Assembly (NCBI GenBank): GCA_002422085.1
Contig: DISZ01000019.1
Span: 325,378 to 389,377, forward strand
Direction: 5' to 3'
Source of the DNA: Rhodobacteraceae bacterium UBA6197
GTDB lineage: Bacteria; Pseudomonadota; Alphaproteobacteria; Rhodobacterales; Rhodobacteraceae
DNA: 64,000 bases
Position 1 is the first letter of the stretch. Each line of letters begins with the position of its first letter. Below the pieces are notes generated by a model. It had not been told where the DNA came from, did not search any database, and saw only the letters and a program-made list of their open reading frames with translations. Made by a program: the position numbers and the translations under genes. Below are positions 25,120 through 36,245 of this stretch, piece after piece.

Positions 25120-25437
25120 TCAGTGCGTCCAGACGGTGCGGCGATCGGTCGAGAAGTTTTCGCCATAGCCACGAACGCGGATGTTGGGTTTGCGCTTGTG
25201 CGGTTGCGCCACCGAATAGCTGATGCCGTTTTCTTTGGCATAGGCCACGGCGGACTCGCAGCTGTCGAACTTCAGCCGAACCTGCGCTTGCGTGTCGCCC
25301 GACGCGGTCCAGCCCATCAAGGGATCAATGTCGCGCCCCTCGGCGGGAGCGAAATCCAGAACCCAGATCTTGGTCTTGGCAGTACCGGATTGCATGGCAT
25401 TGCGGGCCGGTTGATAGATACGCGCGCGCATCGGCAT
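25120..25437 (-). CDS. NDUFS4-like supernumerary subunit of respiratory complex I
   Basis: A 105-residue protein of the ETC complex I subunit conserved-region family. RIYQPARNAMQSG, WVLDF, DPLMGWTASGDT, VRLKFDSCESAVAYAKENG and the C-terminal NIRVRGYGENFS reproduce the mitochondrial NDUFS4 core. In alphaproteobacteria such as Paracoccus this protein is an accessory subunit on the matrix-like arm of NADH:quinone oxidoreductase. AGAGG lies 9 bases before the ATG. It stands alone, away from any nuo cluster. Confidence 0.93.
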   Translation of the reverse strand: MPMRARIYQPARNAMQSGTAKTKIWVLDFAPAEGRDIDPLMGWTASGDTQAQVRLKFDSCESAVAYAKENGISYSVAQPHKRKPNIRVRGYGENFSTDRRTVWTH

Positions 25438-25988
25438 CGGGGAACCTCTTGGCTTTGTCTCTATGGTCTTATTGGGGGCCAATAACGAAAAACGCAAGCC
25501 CCGGAAAGGCGGTAAAGGCTGTTTCGGAATGCCGCCGGGCGCTGCAGGATGCGGATAGCGGTCGGGACGGTTCGCAGCTTGGTTCGGGCGCGGCAGGTCA
25601 TTTGCAGCATACGAACAGGCGCAGGCGCGGGGTGCCTTCCATTGCAGGCAAGTCCCCGGCAATGAAGACAAGACCCCGACCAGAACTGCTGTCAGCCAAA
25701 ACAGCTGCGAGACTCTACGCTTGCGGGAAGTGGGCTTGCGGGAAGAGGCGGCTGCCGACCAGGCTGGGGGAGCGAGGGGTGGGGGTGGTGCACCGGTCGG
25801 CAGCCTTCGATGCTGCTTGCAAGAACAACATAGGAACATCGCGTCGGCGACGCAACAAGATTCACCATCAACACGCTGATTTATTTGATCAAATTGTCGC
25901 CATTGCTTAACTGTTCGTTCATCTTTTCGCTAACCCCTTGCAAGTGAACAAAAACAGATCAAATCTAAAGGGTCGTCAAAGGTCTGCC
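25438..25988. other. Long intergenic region upstream of uvrB with several repeats
   Basis: In 551 bp I see no convincing gene. It contains a direct repeat GCTTGCGGGAAG (25719 and 25734), an inverted pair GGCTGCCGACC / GGTCGGCAGCC (about 25750 and 25794) around a G-rich loop, a perfect palindrome ATTTGATCAAAT (25883-25894), and a possible SOS-type site at 25946. Base composition falls to AT-rich in the last 130 bp, as expected for the uvrB promoter. Confidence 0.5.
25946..25960. promoter_or_regulatory. Weak candidate SOS box of uvrB
   Basis: GAAC-AAAAACA-GATC is one base away from GAAC-N7-GAAC, the reverse of the alphaproteobacterial LexA site GTTC-N7-GTTC. It lies 28 bp before the uvrB ATG. 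One mismatch in eight makes this tentative. Confidence 0.3.
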
Positions 25989-28169
<2,181 letters not shown>

Positions 28170-28260
28170 TCTGACCATTGCCACGGCAACAGAGACATTT
28201 CACTGGAATGTCATGTGGTTACGTGTATATTCGCGGAAATCATACAATTCCAAGGTGTAT

Positions 28261-28274
28261 TTGATCTGTATCAA
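28261..28274. promoter_or_regulatory. FNR/FnrL-type box
   Basis: TTGATCTGTATCAA matches the TTGAT-N4-ATCAA consensus at all ten fixed positions. Its centre is 69 bp before the Crp/Fnr gene start, which allows a class II activator position (-41.5) with transcription starting near 28309. Oxygen-responsive FnrL or the downstream regulator itself could bind. Confidence 0.8.
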
Positions 28275-28336
28275 CTCATCGGTAAGCTAGTCTCGGTATG
28301 ACTGAATTGGCGGATAGAAGGAGGGGATTTTGATCC

Positions 28337-29041
28337 ATGACACCTGCCCAGATCGAAATCGCTCGCAGATCCGCGCTATTGTCAGACACGCCCGACCACG
28401 TCGTCGACGCTTTTCTGTCCTGTGCCAGTGTGGCGCGCTTTGACCAAGGCAATACCATCCAAAGCCAGGGCGATGCGGCGCAGTGTTTTTTCATTGTTCT
28501 GGAAGGGTGGGTAAAGCTGTTCCGCATCACCGCAAATGGCTTTGAGGCGGTGGTCGGCGTATTGAGCCGGGGCCAGAGCTTCAACGACGGTGCGGCGCTT
28601 TGTGGTCGCGGGCACGGCCTTTGTGCCGAAGCGGCCAGCAATTGCACCGTTCTACAGTTCGACGCACGCCAGATCCTGAGCGCGATCCGCAACCAGCCGG
28701 AACTGGCGCTGACAATCCTGATGAATTCGCTGCAGCAAAACGCGGTGCTGATCGGGCAACTCGAACAGTTGAAAACCCTGAGCGGCGTGCAGCGGCTAGC
28801 GCATTTCCTGCTTAACCTTTGCGACGGCGATGCCGGCAGTGGCATTGTGTCCCTGCCCTATGAAAAGACGCTGATCGCCGGGTTGATGGGCCTGAAACCC
28901 GAAAGCCTGTCGCGGGCTTTCAGCCGTCTGAAACTGCTTGGAGTGACGGTGCAACACTCCACCGCCACGATCGGCAACATCGCGGCATTGCGCGACTTTG
29001 CCTCGGAAGATCCATCCGAGGTCTGGGTTCGCGCCTCCTGA
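28337..29041 (+). CDS. Crp/Fnr-family regulator
   Basis: A 234-residue regulator. The N-terminal cyclic-nucleotide-binding-like barrel spans about residues 20-115 and lacks the FNR-type cluster of N-terminal cysteines, having one at about residue 29, so a 4Fe-4S oxygen sensor is unlikely. The C-terminal HTH has KPESLSRAFSRLK, with the E-SR residues that read TTGAT half-sites. It is closest in layout to the Dnr/NnrR-like regulators of nitrogen-oxide or redox metabolism. AGGAGG lies before the ATG. The perfect FNR box upstream suggests control by FnrL or autoregulation. Confidence 0.88.
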   Translation: MTPAQIEIARRSALLSDTPDHVVDAFLSCASVARFDQGNTIQSQGDAAQCFFIVLEGWVKLFRITANGFEAVVGVLSRGQSFNDGAALCGRGHGLCAEAASNCTVLQFDARQILSAIRNQPELALTILMNSLQQNAVLIGQLEQLKTLSGVQRLAHFLLNLCDGDAGSGIVSLPYEKTLIAGLMGLKPESLSRAFSRLKLLGVTVQHSTATIGNIAALRDFASEDPSEVWVRAS

Positions 29042-29091
29042 GGCCCCGGCGCGGCGCGCCCGGGACTGCAAGCACGCGATGGGCCGGGGTC

Positions 29092-29409
29092 TCAATACGC
29101 GCCCATCACCTCATACATCACCGGCTCGAAACCGCGGCATAACGTGGCGATGTGGCGGTTTCTCTCGCGCATTTCCGGGGTGCGCAACATCGCTTGATAG
29201 TCTTCGCGTCTGGCCCACTGGCTATAGTTCGCGATCCGGGTTTGCGCGTCGTTCATATGCAGCCCCGCGCCGATGAAGCCCGGCTGGCGGCGAATGCAAT
29301 TTTCATAGGCGTCTTGCAGCGCCTCCATCAGGTCACTGGCGGTGGCGGGTGTCATCTCGAAGGTGCAAATCACGGTCTGACCGTTGAAATTTTTAGCGAT
29401 TTCCGGCAT
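29092..29409 (-). CDS. Antibiotic-biosynthesis-monooxygenase (ABM) domain protein
   Basis: A 105-residue dimeric alpha-beta barrel-type protein with QTVICTFEMTPATASDL at the start and FIGAGLHMNDAQTRIANYSQWARREDYQAML in the middle, the usual ABM pattern. Members include heme-degrading and quinol monooxygenases, and many have unknown roles. AGGAG stands 6 bases before ATG 29409; the longer open frame upstream is ignored. It converges with the Crp/Fnr gene. Confidence 0.8.
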   Translation of the reverse strand: MPEIAKNFNGQTVICTFEMTPATASDLMEALQDAYENCIRRQPGFIGAGLHMNDAQTRIANYSQWARREDYQAMLRTPEMRERNRHIATLCRGFEPVMYEVMGAY

Positions 29410-29503
29410 GTCGATCTCCTCTTTCGGAATCATCCTGACATAGGTGCTGGCAAAAATCACGCCCCTGCTTGCCGCCCGAGGGTGCGGCAGATAGGTTGAT
29501 CGG

Positions 29504-29686
29504 ATGAAGTTCCTGGATCGAGACGACGCGTTTTTTGCGGCACCGTGGCGGCGCTGGGTCACGGTGCTGGCAACCGGGCTTTGGGCCGTGGTCGAGCTGG
29601 CCACCGGCAATCCCGGCTGGGCTGTGCTGTTTGGCGCGGCCAGCGCCTATGCCGCCTGGGAGTTTTTCCTGCGCCGCAAGCCCTGA
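29504..29686 (+). CDS. Small two-helix membrane protein
   Basis: A 60-residue protein. A short charged N-terminus (MKFLDRDDAFFAAPWRR) precedes two hydrophobic helices (about residues 18-34 and 37-53) and a basic end, FFLRRKP. Similar tiny membrane proteins are conserved in Rhodobacterales, but I know no function. It is divergent from the ABM gene, 94 bp away, with no overlapping alternative. Confidence 0.6.
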   Translation: MKFLDRDDAFFAAPWRRWVTVLATGLWAVVELATGNPGWAVLFGAASAYAAWEFFLRRKP

Positions 29687-29749
29687 AACCGCCGCGTTCC
29701 TGCAAGCCGCGTCGAACCGTCGCGTGGCAGATGAAACCGGCCCGCCGTC

Positions 29750-31060
29750 CTAAAGCACGAACAGCACCAAAGACGGAAACGCCACCAGGATGGCGACCCG
29801 GATCAGATCCGAGGCGACGAACCACGCCACCGCCCCATAGGTCGCCGAAATCGGCGTCTCGCGCGACAGCGCGTTGATGACGAACAGGTTCATGCCTACC
29901 GGCGGGGTAATCAGCCCGACCTCGACCACGATCAGCACCAGCACACCAAACCAGATCGGAAAAAGCGCCGGATCAAGACCGAAATCCAGGCCGGTGACGA
30001 CGGGATAGAACACCGGAATTGTCAGTAGAATCATCGAAAGGCTGTCCATCAGGCAGCCCAGAATCAGGTAGAATGCCAGGATCAGCGCCAATACGGCCCA
30101 AGGGCTGAAGCCCTGATCCAGCACAAAGCCCGACAGTTCCTGCGGCACCCGCGCATAGGCCAGAAAGCCATTGTAGACCGCCGCCCCAAGGATGATGAAA
30201 AAGATCATCCCGGTGGTTTCGGCGGTGCTCAGAAGGCTGTCGCGCAATCCCTTCCAGCCCAGACTGCCCGAGGCGAGCGCCATCACCCCGGTGCCCGCAG
30301 CACCGACCGCCGCACCCTCGGTCGGGCTGAAGATGCCGCCGTAGATCCCGCCGACCACTAGGAAAAATACCGCGACAACCTGCCAGACATGGCCCAGCGC
30401 GCGCAGCCGCGCGGCCGCCGTCTGACGCGGCCGCAGCCCCGCCGCTTCGGGGTGGCGGCGCACATAAAGCGCGATGGCCAGCATATAGCCCACCGCCGCC
30501 AGCACGCCCGGCAGCACCGCCGCCAGAAACAGTTGCGCGATGTTGGTTTCGGTCAGGATCGCATAGATCACCAGAACCACCGAGGGCGGGATCAGGATCC
30601 CCAGCGTCCCCCCCGCCGCCAGCGTCGCGGTTGAAAGCCCGCCCGAATAGCCCGCCGCGCGCAGTTCGGGCAGCGCCACCCGCCCCATCGTCGCCGCCGT
30701 CGCCAGCGACGATCCGCAAATCGCGCCAAACCCCGCGCAGGCGCCGATCGCGGCCATCGCCATGCCTCCCCTGCGATGCCCCAGGAACGCCTCGGCGGCA
30801 CGAAACAGCGCCGCGCTCATGCCGCCCAGCGTGGCGAACTGCCCCATCAACAGGAACATCGGAATCACCGCAAGGTTGTAGTTCGCAAAGGTCGAAAAGC
30901 TTTCGCTTTTCAGTTTCGCCAGCACGATCAGCGGGCTTCCCGTGGCCAGCGTCAGCCCCCCCGCGCCACAGATCAACATCGCCAGCCCGATCGGGGCGCG
31001 GGCGAAGATCAGCGCCAGCAACAGCGGGAAGGACAGATAGCCAAGGCTTAGCGCGCTCAT
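29750..31060 (-). CDS. TRAP transporter large permease (DctM type)
   Basis: A 436-residue inner-membrane protein with about twelve helices and the DctM signatures GGTLGILIPPSVVLVIYAI and VGLITPPVGMNLFVINAL. TRAP systems use a sodium gradient to import organic acids and related solutes delivered by a periplasmic binding protein. Its ATG at 31058-31060 overlaps the stop of the small permease by 4 bp. It ends a three-gene operon (dctP, dctQ, dctM order), and the substrate is unknown. Confidence 0.93.
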   Translation of the reverse strand: MSALSLGYLSFPLLLALIFARAPIGLAMLICGAGGLTLATGSPLIVLAKLKSESFSTFANYNLAVIPMFLLMGQFATLGGMSAALFRAAEAFLGHRRGGMAMAAIGACAGFGAICGSSLATAATMGRVALPELRAAGYSGGLSTATLAAGGTLGILIPPSVVLVIYAILTETNIAQLFLAAVLPGVLAAVGYMLAIALYVRRHPEAAGLRPRQTAAARLRALGHVWQVVAVFFLVVGGIYGGIFSPTEGAAVGAAGTGVMALASGSLGWKGLRDSLLSTAETTGMIFFIILGAAVYNGFLAYARVPQELSGFVLDQGFSPWAVLALILAFYLILGCLMDSLSMILLTIPVFYPVVTGLDFGLDPALFPIWFGVLVLIVVEVGLITPPVGMNLFVINALSRETPISATYGAVAWFVASDLIRVAILVAFPSLVLFVL

Positions 31061-31611
31061 TTCCGGTTCCTTGGGGTCCGGTTCCTTGGGATCCAGATCC
31101 TCCGGACGGCGTCCCATAGCGTCACCAGCGCGGCAACGACAGCGGCGAACAGGCTGGCGGCATAGGCCCACCACAACGGGATTTGCAGCAGGAACGTGGT
31201 CTCGCCATTGCGCATCTTGCCCAGCGTTCCCACCCCCAGCCGCCAGGCGATCACCACCAGCGCCACCGCCATCAGCACTTGCCAGAACGCCTCGATCCTG
31301 GGGCGGATGCGGCCGGGCAAGGCATCGGTAAAGACCGTGACCGCAGCATGGGCGCGGCGGATCTGCACCAGCGGCAGGCTGGCAAAGACCACGAAGGCCA
31401 TCGCCAATTCAACCAGCTCGTAGTTGGCCTTCAATGGCCCGACGCCGCTGGCGATCAGCGCCGCGCCAAGACCGGGCAGCCAAGTCTGAACCACCGAGGA
31501 TTGCGCCAGCACCAGCACGGCATTGCCGCTGACGCTGAGGCAGATCAGGCCGATCATCGCCACCAGCACCGTCGCCCCGGCCAGCGCCATCACGGATGCC
31601 AATCGCGCCAT
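31057..31611 (-). CDS. TRAP transporter small permease (DctQ type)
   Basis: A 184-residue protein with four hydrophobic helices and the DctQ-like central region LVELAMAFVVFASLPLVQIRRAHA. It forms the scaffold for the large permease. The C-terminal tail carries a repeat, NRTPRNR, from a 15-bp duplication in the DNA. It starts 12 bp after the binding-protein stop and overlaps the large permease by 4 bp. Confidence 0.88.
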   Translation of the reverse strand: MARLASVMALAGATVLVAMIGLICLSVSGNAVLVLAQSSVVQTWLPGLGAALIASGVGPLKANYELVELAMAFVVFASLPLVQIRRAHAAVTVFTDALPGRIRPRIEAFWQVLMAVALVVIAWRLGVGTLGKMRNGETTFLLQIPLWWAYAASLFAAVVAALVTLWDAVRRIWIPRNRTPRNRK

Positions 31612-31623
31612 TCCGCGCGCGCC

Positions 31624-32655
31624 TCAGCGGCTGTGGGCCGCAATCGCGGCGCGGGCAGAGTCGAGCAGCGCCTGACCGTCAATCCCGGCAGCGGCGACCT
31701 CGGCAATCCAAGATTGGGTCACCGGCGCGGCGGCGGCCTCCCATCGGGCGGCCTCGTCCGGCGAAAGGGTCACGATGGCATTGCCCAGATCTTCGGCCGC
31801 CTTGCGCGCGGGGATGTCTTCGGCCTGTTGCAGCCGCCCCGCCTCGGCCGAAAAGGCCGCCCCCGAGGCCGCATCAATCACCGCCTTCAGATCGTCGGGC
31901 AGCCGATCGTAGCTGTCCTTGTTCATCGCCAGAATGAAGGTCGCGACATAGATGCCCTTGCCGGGAAACTCGGTGTGGTTATGGACCAGTTCGCCCACCT
32001 TCAGCGATGCCGACACCTCCCACGGCAGCAACGCGCCGTCGATCACGCCCTTCGAGAGCGCTTCAGGCACAGCCGGAACCGGCATTCCCACCGGGATCGC
32101 GCCCAGTTGTTCCAGCAGCATCGTCGTGGTGCGCGAGGGGGCACGCAGTTTCAGCCCGGCAAGGTCTTCGACCTTGAGCACCGGGCGCGAGGAATGGATC
32201 ACGCCGCGCCCGTGCACCCAAGCACCCAGCAGGTGCAGATCCTTGAAATCGGTGTCCTTCATTTCGGTCTGGGCAAGGTCCCAATAGGCGGCGCTGGCGG
32301 CTTCGGCATCGGCCACCAGGAAGGGCAGCTCAAACACTTCGGTGCGCGGGAAACGGCCCGGCGTATAGCCCGGCAGGGTCCAGATGATATCGACCACGCC
32401 ATCGACCAGCTGATCGACCAGATCAGCGGGTTTGCCGCCCAGTTGCATCGCAGGATAGCGTTCGATCTTGATGCGCCCGTTCGAGCCGGCCTCGATCGCG
32501 TCGGCCCAAGGGGTCAGGATATGCGCCGGAACAAAGCTTTGTTCGGGCAGGAACTGATGCAGCCGTAACGTCACCTCCTGCGCCCCGGCGGGGGCGGCAA
32601 GGCTCAGGCCAAGGACCAGCGCGACAAGCTGCGCGGCGGGGCGGAAAAGGGTCAT
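31624..32655 (-). CDS. TRAP transporter substrate-binding protein (DctP type)
   Basis: A 343-residue periplasmic protein. The signal peptide ends at about residue 25 (AAPAGAQ). The body has LRLHQFLPEQSFVPAHILTPWADAIE, PAMQLGGKPADLVDQLVDGVVDI and the conserved arginine region GLKLRAPSRTTTM that binds a substrate carboxylate. It is first in the operon, so it is made in excess of the permeases. The promoter must lie in the 305-bp gap shared with the divergent dipeptidase. Confidence 0.93.
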   Translation of the reverse strand: MTLFRPAAQLVALVLGLSLAAPAGAQEVTLRLHQFLPEQSFVPAHILTPWADAIEAGSNGRIKIERYPAMQLGGKPADLVDQLVDGVVDIIWTLPGYTPGRFPRTEVFELPFLVADAEAASAAYWDLAQTEMKDTDFKDLHLLGAWVHGRGVIHSSRPVLKVEDLAGLKLRAPSRTTTMLLEQLGAIPVGMPVPAVPEALSKGVIDGALLPWEVSASLKVGELVHNHTEFPGKGIYVATFILAMNKDSYDRLPDDLKAVIDAASGAAFSAEAGRLQQAEDIPARKAAEDLGNAIVTLSPDEAARWEAAAAPVTQSWIAEVAAAGIDGQALLDSARAAIAAHSR

Positions 32656-32960
32656 CTGGTGTCTCCCATCAAATGGTGGCGCACTATGTTAGCGGTTGGG
32701 CGTTCTGTCCACCACTTCCCCGAGGCCAGATTGCGGGGAAATGCCATTGCCAGATGCCGACGCGTTCACGCCCGGCCCTGCCCCCGGCAAAAGCCCCCGG
32801 TTTTCGCCCCGCTTCGGGCCGCGACTCGGCGTTTCATCGCGATCTGGCCAAAGTGCAATTGGCGATGGGCGGCGCGATGCGCGAATCAGGCAGGCCCTTC
32901 GCCCCCCCCCTCGCATCCGGTGCGTCCCTCTGGCAGGTTGCGCCAAAAGAGAGGTGCGCG
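32656..32960. other. Divergent intergenic region between TRAP operon and dipeptidase
   Basis: The 305 bp are GC-rich, include a run of C near 32898, and must hold both divergent promoters. I find no clear operator, no hairpin of note and no protein-like frame. Confidence 0.4.
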
Positions 32961-34013
32961 ATGATTCCCGTTTTTGACGGCCACAACGATTTTCTGCTTT
33001 GGTTGACACGAGAGCCCGAGCGCCGCGAAGAGATCTGGTTTCAGGGCAACCCTGCGGGCCAGATGGACCTGCCGCGCATGAAGGCGGGCGGCTTTGCAGG
33101 GGGGTTCTTTGCGATCTACATCCCGACACCCGCATCGGCCGGGGATCTGGATTACGAGGCGCAGATGGACAACCCGCCCTATGCGCTGCCCCTGCCCGAT
33201 CTGATCCCGGCCAGTGCCGCGCAGCCGGTGGCGCTGGCGATGCTGGGCCAGTTGCTATGGCTGGAGCGGACCGGAACGCTGACGATCTGCCGCTCGGTCG
33301 CCGACATCCGGGCGGCAATGGCGGCTGGCAAGATCGCCGCCGTGATGCATTTCGAGGGTGCCGAGGCAATCGGCCCGGATCTTGATGCGCTACATATCTG
33401 GCACGCACTGGGGCTGCGCAGCCTTGGCCCGGTCTGGAGTCGCCCAACCATATTCGGACATGGCGTGCCGTTTGCCTTTCCGTCCTCGCCCGATACCGGG
33501 CCGGGGCTGACCGACGCGGGCAAGCGGTTGGTCCGTGAATGCAACGCGCTAAGGATCATGCTGGACCTGTCGCATCTGAACGAGGCCGGTTTCAATGATG
33601 TGGCGGCGCTGTCGGATGCGCCATTGGTGGCGACGCATTCCAATGCTCATGCGGTCACACCCAGTTCGCGCAACCTGACCGACCGGCAACTGGCGATGGT
33701 GCGCGACTCGGGCGGGATCGTGGGGCTGAACTATGCCACGGCCTTCCTGTCTGCCGAGGGCCGCCAGCGCAGCTTTTCCGGCTGGGAGCCGGTCTTGCGC
33801 CACCTCGACCACCTGCTGTCGGTGCTGGGCGAGGACCATCTGGCGCTGGGATCCGACTTTGACGGGGCCACCCTGCCCGCCGATCTGGGCGATGTCGCGG
33901 GGCTTCCGCGGCTGCTGAACGCCCTGACGGAACACGGCTATGGCGTTGAGTTGATAGAGAAAATTGCGCACAAGAACTGGCTTTCGCTGCTGACGAAGAC
34001 ATGGGGACGCTAG
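32961..34013 (+). CDS. M19 membrane dipeptidase (renal-dipeptidase family)
   Basis: A 350-residue zinc peptidase with DGHNDFLLWL (first metal ligands), MHFEGAEAIG (bridging Glu), LDLSHLNEAGFNDV and VATHSNAHAV (His ligands), and the C-terminal LGSDFDG. Family members hydrolyse dipeptides, including ones with a D-residue or beta-lactams. No signal peptide is visible, so it is probably cytoplasmic. It sits between a TRAP operon and an ABC importer, which suggests it handles an imported dipeptide-like or N-acyl compound. ATG 32961 follows GAGAGGTGCGCG. Confidence 0.9.
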   Translation: MIPVFDGHNDFLLWLTREPERREEIWFQGNPAGQMDLPRMKAGGFAGGFFAIYIPTPASAGDLDYEAQMDNPPYALPLPDLIPASAAQPVALAMLGQLLWLERTGTLTICRSVADIRAAMAAGKIAAVMHFEGAEAIGPDLDALHIWHALGLRSLGPVWSRPTIFGHGVPFAFPSSPDTGPGLTDAGKRLVRECNALRIMLDLSHLNEAGFNDVAALSDAPLVATHSNAHAVTPSSRNLTDRQLAMVRDSGGIVGLNYATAFLSAEGRQRSFSGWEPVLRHLDHLLSVLGEDHLALGSDFDGATLPADLGDVAGLPRLLNALTEHGYGVELIEKIAHKNWLSLLTKTWGR

Positions 34014-34043
34014 CGCGGCACAAAGTTAACGCTACGACTCCGT

Positions 34044-34059
34044 AACAGTTTTGTTGCAA
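34044..34059. promoter_or_regulatory. Candidate RpiR operator before the ABC operon
   Basis: AACAGTTTTGTTGCAA contains AACA-N4-TGTT and matches AACAGTTTGTAACAA at 39091 in all but two or three positions, allowing one indel. It lies 129 bp before the binding-protein ATG. Regulation is inferred from the shared motif only. Confidence 0.4.
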
Positions 34060-34187
34060 GCGCGACGATTTGGAGCAAATCTGTTCAGAGCGAAGGTGCA
34101 GTGTCGTCTGACTGTCACAAAAAGCGCCTATTGCAGTCATGCGCCCAAAAACGGGCCCTGACATCCGCTAACGGGGAGACTACTGGA

Positions 34188-35291
34188 ATGACAATGAAAC
34201 CAATGCACTGGCTTGCCGGCGCTGCGGCGCTGATGGCCACGACCGCCGTCGTGCAGGCGCAGGACATGGCCGCGCTTGAAGCCGCCGCCAAAGCCGAAGG
34301 AATGCTGACCACCGTCGCGCTGCCGCATGACTGGTGTGGCTATGGTGGCGTGATCGAGGGCTTCAAGGCCAAGTATCCCGACATCACCGTGAACGAGTTG
34401 AACCCGGATGCGGGTTCGGCGGACGAAGTCGAAGCGATCAAGGCGAACAAAGGCAATACCGGCCCGCAGGCGCCCGATGTCATCGACGTGGGTCTGTCGT
34501 TTGGCCCCTCGGCCAAGGCCGACGGCCTGACCATGCCCTACAAGGTCGCGACTTGGGACGATATCCCCGACGCGGTGAAGGATGCCGATGGCCATTGGTA
34601 TGGCGACTACTACGGCGTCATGTCCTTCATGGTGAACAAGGATCTGGTCTCGAACGTTCCTGCCGACTGGTCGGATCTCTTGAAGCCGGAATACGCCAAT
34701 GCGGTTGCGCTGGCGGGTGATCCGCGCGCCTCGAACCAGGCGATTCTGGCGGTTCTGGCGGCCGGCATGGCCAATGGCGGCGCGGCCGGTGCCGAATCGG
34801 GCGCCAAGGGGCTTGAGTATTTCGCCGAGATGAACAAGGCGGGCAACTTCGTGCCGGTCATCGGCAAGGCGGGCACGCTGGCCCAAGGTGCCACCCCGAT
34901 CGTGCTGATGTGGGACTACAACGCACTTTCGGCTCGCGACACGTTGGCAGGCAACCCGCCGGTCGATGTGGTCGTGCCGAAATCAGGCGTTCTGGCGGGC
35001 GTCTATGTGCAGGCGATCAGCGCCTATGCACCGCATCCGAACGCGGCCAAGCTTTGGATGGAATACCTCTATTCGGACGAGGGTCAGCTGGGCTGGCTGA
35101 AAGGTTATTGCCACCCGGCGCGCTTCAACGCGATGGCCGCGGCGGGCAAGATCCCTGCCGAGCTTTTGGACGCACTGCCGCCGGCCGCGTCCTATGAGGC
35201 CGCCTATTTCCCGACGCTGGACGAGCAAAGCGCCAATAAAGACGCGGTGACCGCAGGTTGGGATGCCGTTGTCGGCGCCAACGTCCAGTAA
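34188..35291 (+). CDS. ABC transporter substrate-binding protein, Fe3+/polyamine-type (AfuA/PotD-like)
   Basis: A 367-residue periplasmic binding protein. The signal peptide ends at about residue 21 (AAVVQAQ). It contains DVIDVGLSFGPSAKADGL, WYGDYYGVMSFMVNKDLV and LWMEYLYSDEGQLGWLKGYCHP, the class of binding proteins used for Fe3+, spermidine/putrescine, phosphonates and related solutes. GGGGAGACTACTGGA stands before ATG 34188. With two permeases and an ATPase downstream it forms a complete importer; the substrate cannot be named from sequence. Confidence 0.87.
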   Translation: MTMKPMHWLAGAAALMATTAVVQAQDMAALEAAAKAEGMLTTVALPHDWCGYGGVIEGFKAKYPDITVNELNPDAGSADEVEAIKANKGNTGPQAPDVIDVGLSFGPSAKADGLTMPYKVATWDDIPDAVKDADGHWYGDYYGVMSFMVNKDLVSNVPADWSDLLKPEYANAVALAGDPRASNQAILAVLAAGMANGGAAGAESGAKGLEYFAEMNKAGNFVPVIGKAGTLAQGATPIVLMWDYNALSARDTLAGNPPVDVVVPKSGVLAGVYVQAISAYAPHPNAAKLWMEYLYSDEGQLGWLKGYCHPARFNAMAAAGKIPAELLDALPPAASYEAAYFPTLDEQSANKDAVTAGWDAVVGANVQ

Positions 35292-35369
35292 GCGGACCGA
35301 TGAAATTGCCTGCTCCGGTATTTCCCGGGGCGGGCCCATAACAAAAGACCCCAACGGGACGGATACCTA

Positions 35370-36245
35370 ATGACCGCGCCATTACCCGCAAAACTGCGGC
35401 CACGTCTGCCGATGACCTGGCTGGGCATCGTGCCGTTCATCATCTTCGCGCTTTTGTTCCTGATCCTGCCGACGATGAATATCGTCGTCGGCGCATTTCA
35501 GAACCCTGCGGGCGAGATGACGCTGGCCAACGTGAAACAGTTGTTTCAAGGTGCCATACCTGCCTATTACCTGATTTCCATCAAGATTTCGCTGGCGTCA
35601 TCGTCGATTGGCTGCCTGATCGGCTTTGCCGTCGCGGCGTCGGTCACGCTGGGCGGGCTGCCGAAATGGATCCGCGGACCGCTGCTGACCTTTTCAGGCG
35701 TGGCGTCGAACTTTGCCGGGGTGCCGCTGGCCTTCGCCTTTCTGGCGACGCTGGGGCGTCTGGGGCTGGTGACAATGCTGCTCAAAAGCTGGTTTGGCAT
35801 CAATATCTATGGGCTTGGCTTCAACCTGTTGTCGTTCTGGGGTCTGACGCTGACCTATCTGTTCTTCCAGATCCCGCTGATGATCCTGATCATCACGCCG
35901 GCGCTGGACGGGCTGAAAAGAGAATGGAAAGAGGCGGCCAGCATTCTGGGCGCGACCGGGCCGCAATACTGGCGCATGGTGGCGCTGCCGATCCTGTTTC
36001 CGTCACTTTTGGGCACCTTTGCGCTGCTTTTTGCCAATGCCTTTGGCGCCGTTGCCACCGCCTATGCGCTGACCGGATCGTCCATGTCGATCGTGCCGAT
36101 CGTGCTGTTCGCACAGATCCGCGGTGACGTGCTGCAAGACCCGCATCTTGGCTATGCGCTGGCCTTTGGCATGATCGTTGTGACGGGCATCGCCAATGGC
36201 GTTTATGTCTGGCTGCGCACCCGGTCGGAAAGGTGGATGCAATGA
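35370..36245 (+). CDS. ABC transporter permease (PotB-like)
   Basis: A 291-residue inner-membrane permease with six helices. The cytoplasmic EAA loop that docks the ATPase is recognisable in EWKEAASILGATGPQYWRM. It starts 78 bp after the binding-protein stop. Its stop overlaps the second permease by 4 bp. Confidence 0.9.
   Translation: MTAPLPAKLRPRLPMTWLGIVPFIIFALLFLILPTMNIVVGAFQNPAGEMTLANVKQLFQGAIPAYYLISIKISLASSSIGCLIGFAVAASVTLGGLPKWIRGPLLTFSGVASNFAGVPLAFAFLATLGRLGLVTMLLKSWFGINIYGLGFNLLSFWGLTLTYLFFQIPLMILIITPALDGLKREWKEAASILGATGPQYWRMVALPILFPSLLGTFALLFANAFGAVATAYALTGSSMSIVPIVLFAQIRGDVLQDPHLGYALAFGMIVVTGIANGVYVWLRTRSERWMQ

Noticed and set aside
25740..25805. G-rich hairpin upstream of uvrB considered as SRP RNA or tmRNA
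   Set aside because: It lacks the conserved SRP loop (GGAAG/AGCAG region) and any tmRNA tRNA-like end.
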